Assembly: GCA_002483425.1 (NCBI GenBank)
Contig: DLHW01000003.1
Span: forward strand, 67,240-88,959
Direction of reading: 5' to 3'
DNA length: 21,720 bases
From: Methylococcaceae bacterium UBA7658
GTDB lineage: Bacteria; Pseudomonadota; Gammaproteobacteria; Methylococcales; Methylomonadaceae
Part shown: in pieces, positions 21,710-21,720 of the stretch
How the letters are laid out: every line of letters begins with the position of its first letter
Position numbering within the stretch: position 1 is the stretch's first letter
The notes under the pieces: generated by a model
The model's input: the letters and a program-made list of their open reading frames with translations, nothing else
What the model was told of the DNA's origin: nothing
Databases searched by the model: none
Program-made: the position numbers and the translations under genes

Positions 21710-21720
21710 ACTAATCCAGC

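Overview
The window looks like chromosomal DNA of a gammaproteobacterium. The evidence is conserved gene order: rpoZ-spoT-ridA-recG-ubiC, the lytic transglycosylase gene mltD beside a YafS-type methyltransferase and rnhA, and an fmdB-type zinc-ribbon gene just upstream of aspS. Moderate GC, the protein style and the dispersed repeats would fit a methanotroph-type member (Methylococcales), but no diagnostic methane-oxidation gene is present, so that placement is only a guess. I see no rRNA, tRNA, CRISPR array, transposase or prophage gene.

Layout. Positions 1-640 hold a small exported protein built from four copies of a 17-residue motif. Positions 641-1094 are non-coding and carry an enlarged copy of a dispersed palindromic repeat. 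At 1095-3007 a two-gene unit encodes an AIM24/TIGR00266 protein and a membrane-anchored M48 metalloprotease. A Crp/Fnr-type regulator follows (3320-3982), then on the minus strand a 55-residue membrane protein with a CorA-like GMN motif. A gene-poor stretch (4221-4895) leads to minus-strand rnhA and methyltransferase genes, divergent from mltD. panD (minus), a thioredoxin-fold protein and pgk come next. The block rpoZ, spoT, ridA, recG, ubiC (10775-16352) runs in one direction and meets pyrC head-on. A small lipoprotein gene diverges from pyrC. FmdB, a 55-residue single-span membrane protein and aspS follow. The window ends with an AT-rich AAA ATPase gene that looks acquired.

How the genes fit together. 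Most are housekeeping: stringent response and transcription (spoT, rpoZ), DNA repair (recG, rnhA), cell-wall turnover (mltD), pantothenate (panD), ubiquinone (ubiC), pyrimidine (pyrC), carbon flow (pgk) and aspartyl-tRNA synthesis (aspS). The AspRS has the residues expected of a non-discriminating enzyme, which would tie it to GatCAB-dependent Asn-tRNA formation.

The least explained items are the four-repeat exported protein, a dispersed element of about 80-210 bp with inverted ends in five full or partial copies, the GMN-motif miniprotein, the short membrane ORF before aspS, and the edge ATPase, which may be half of a defence module continuing past the window.
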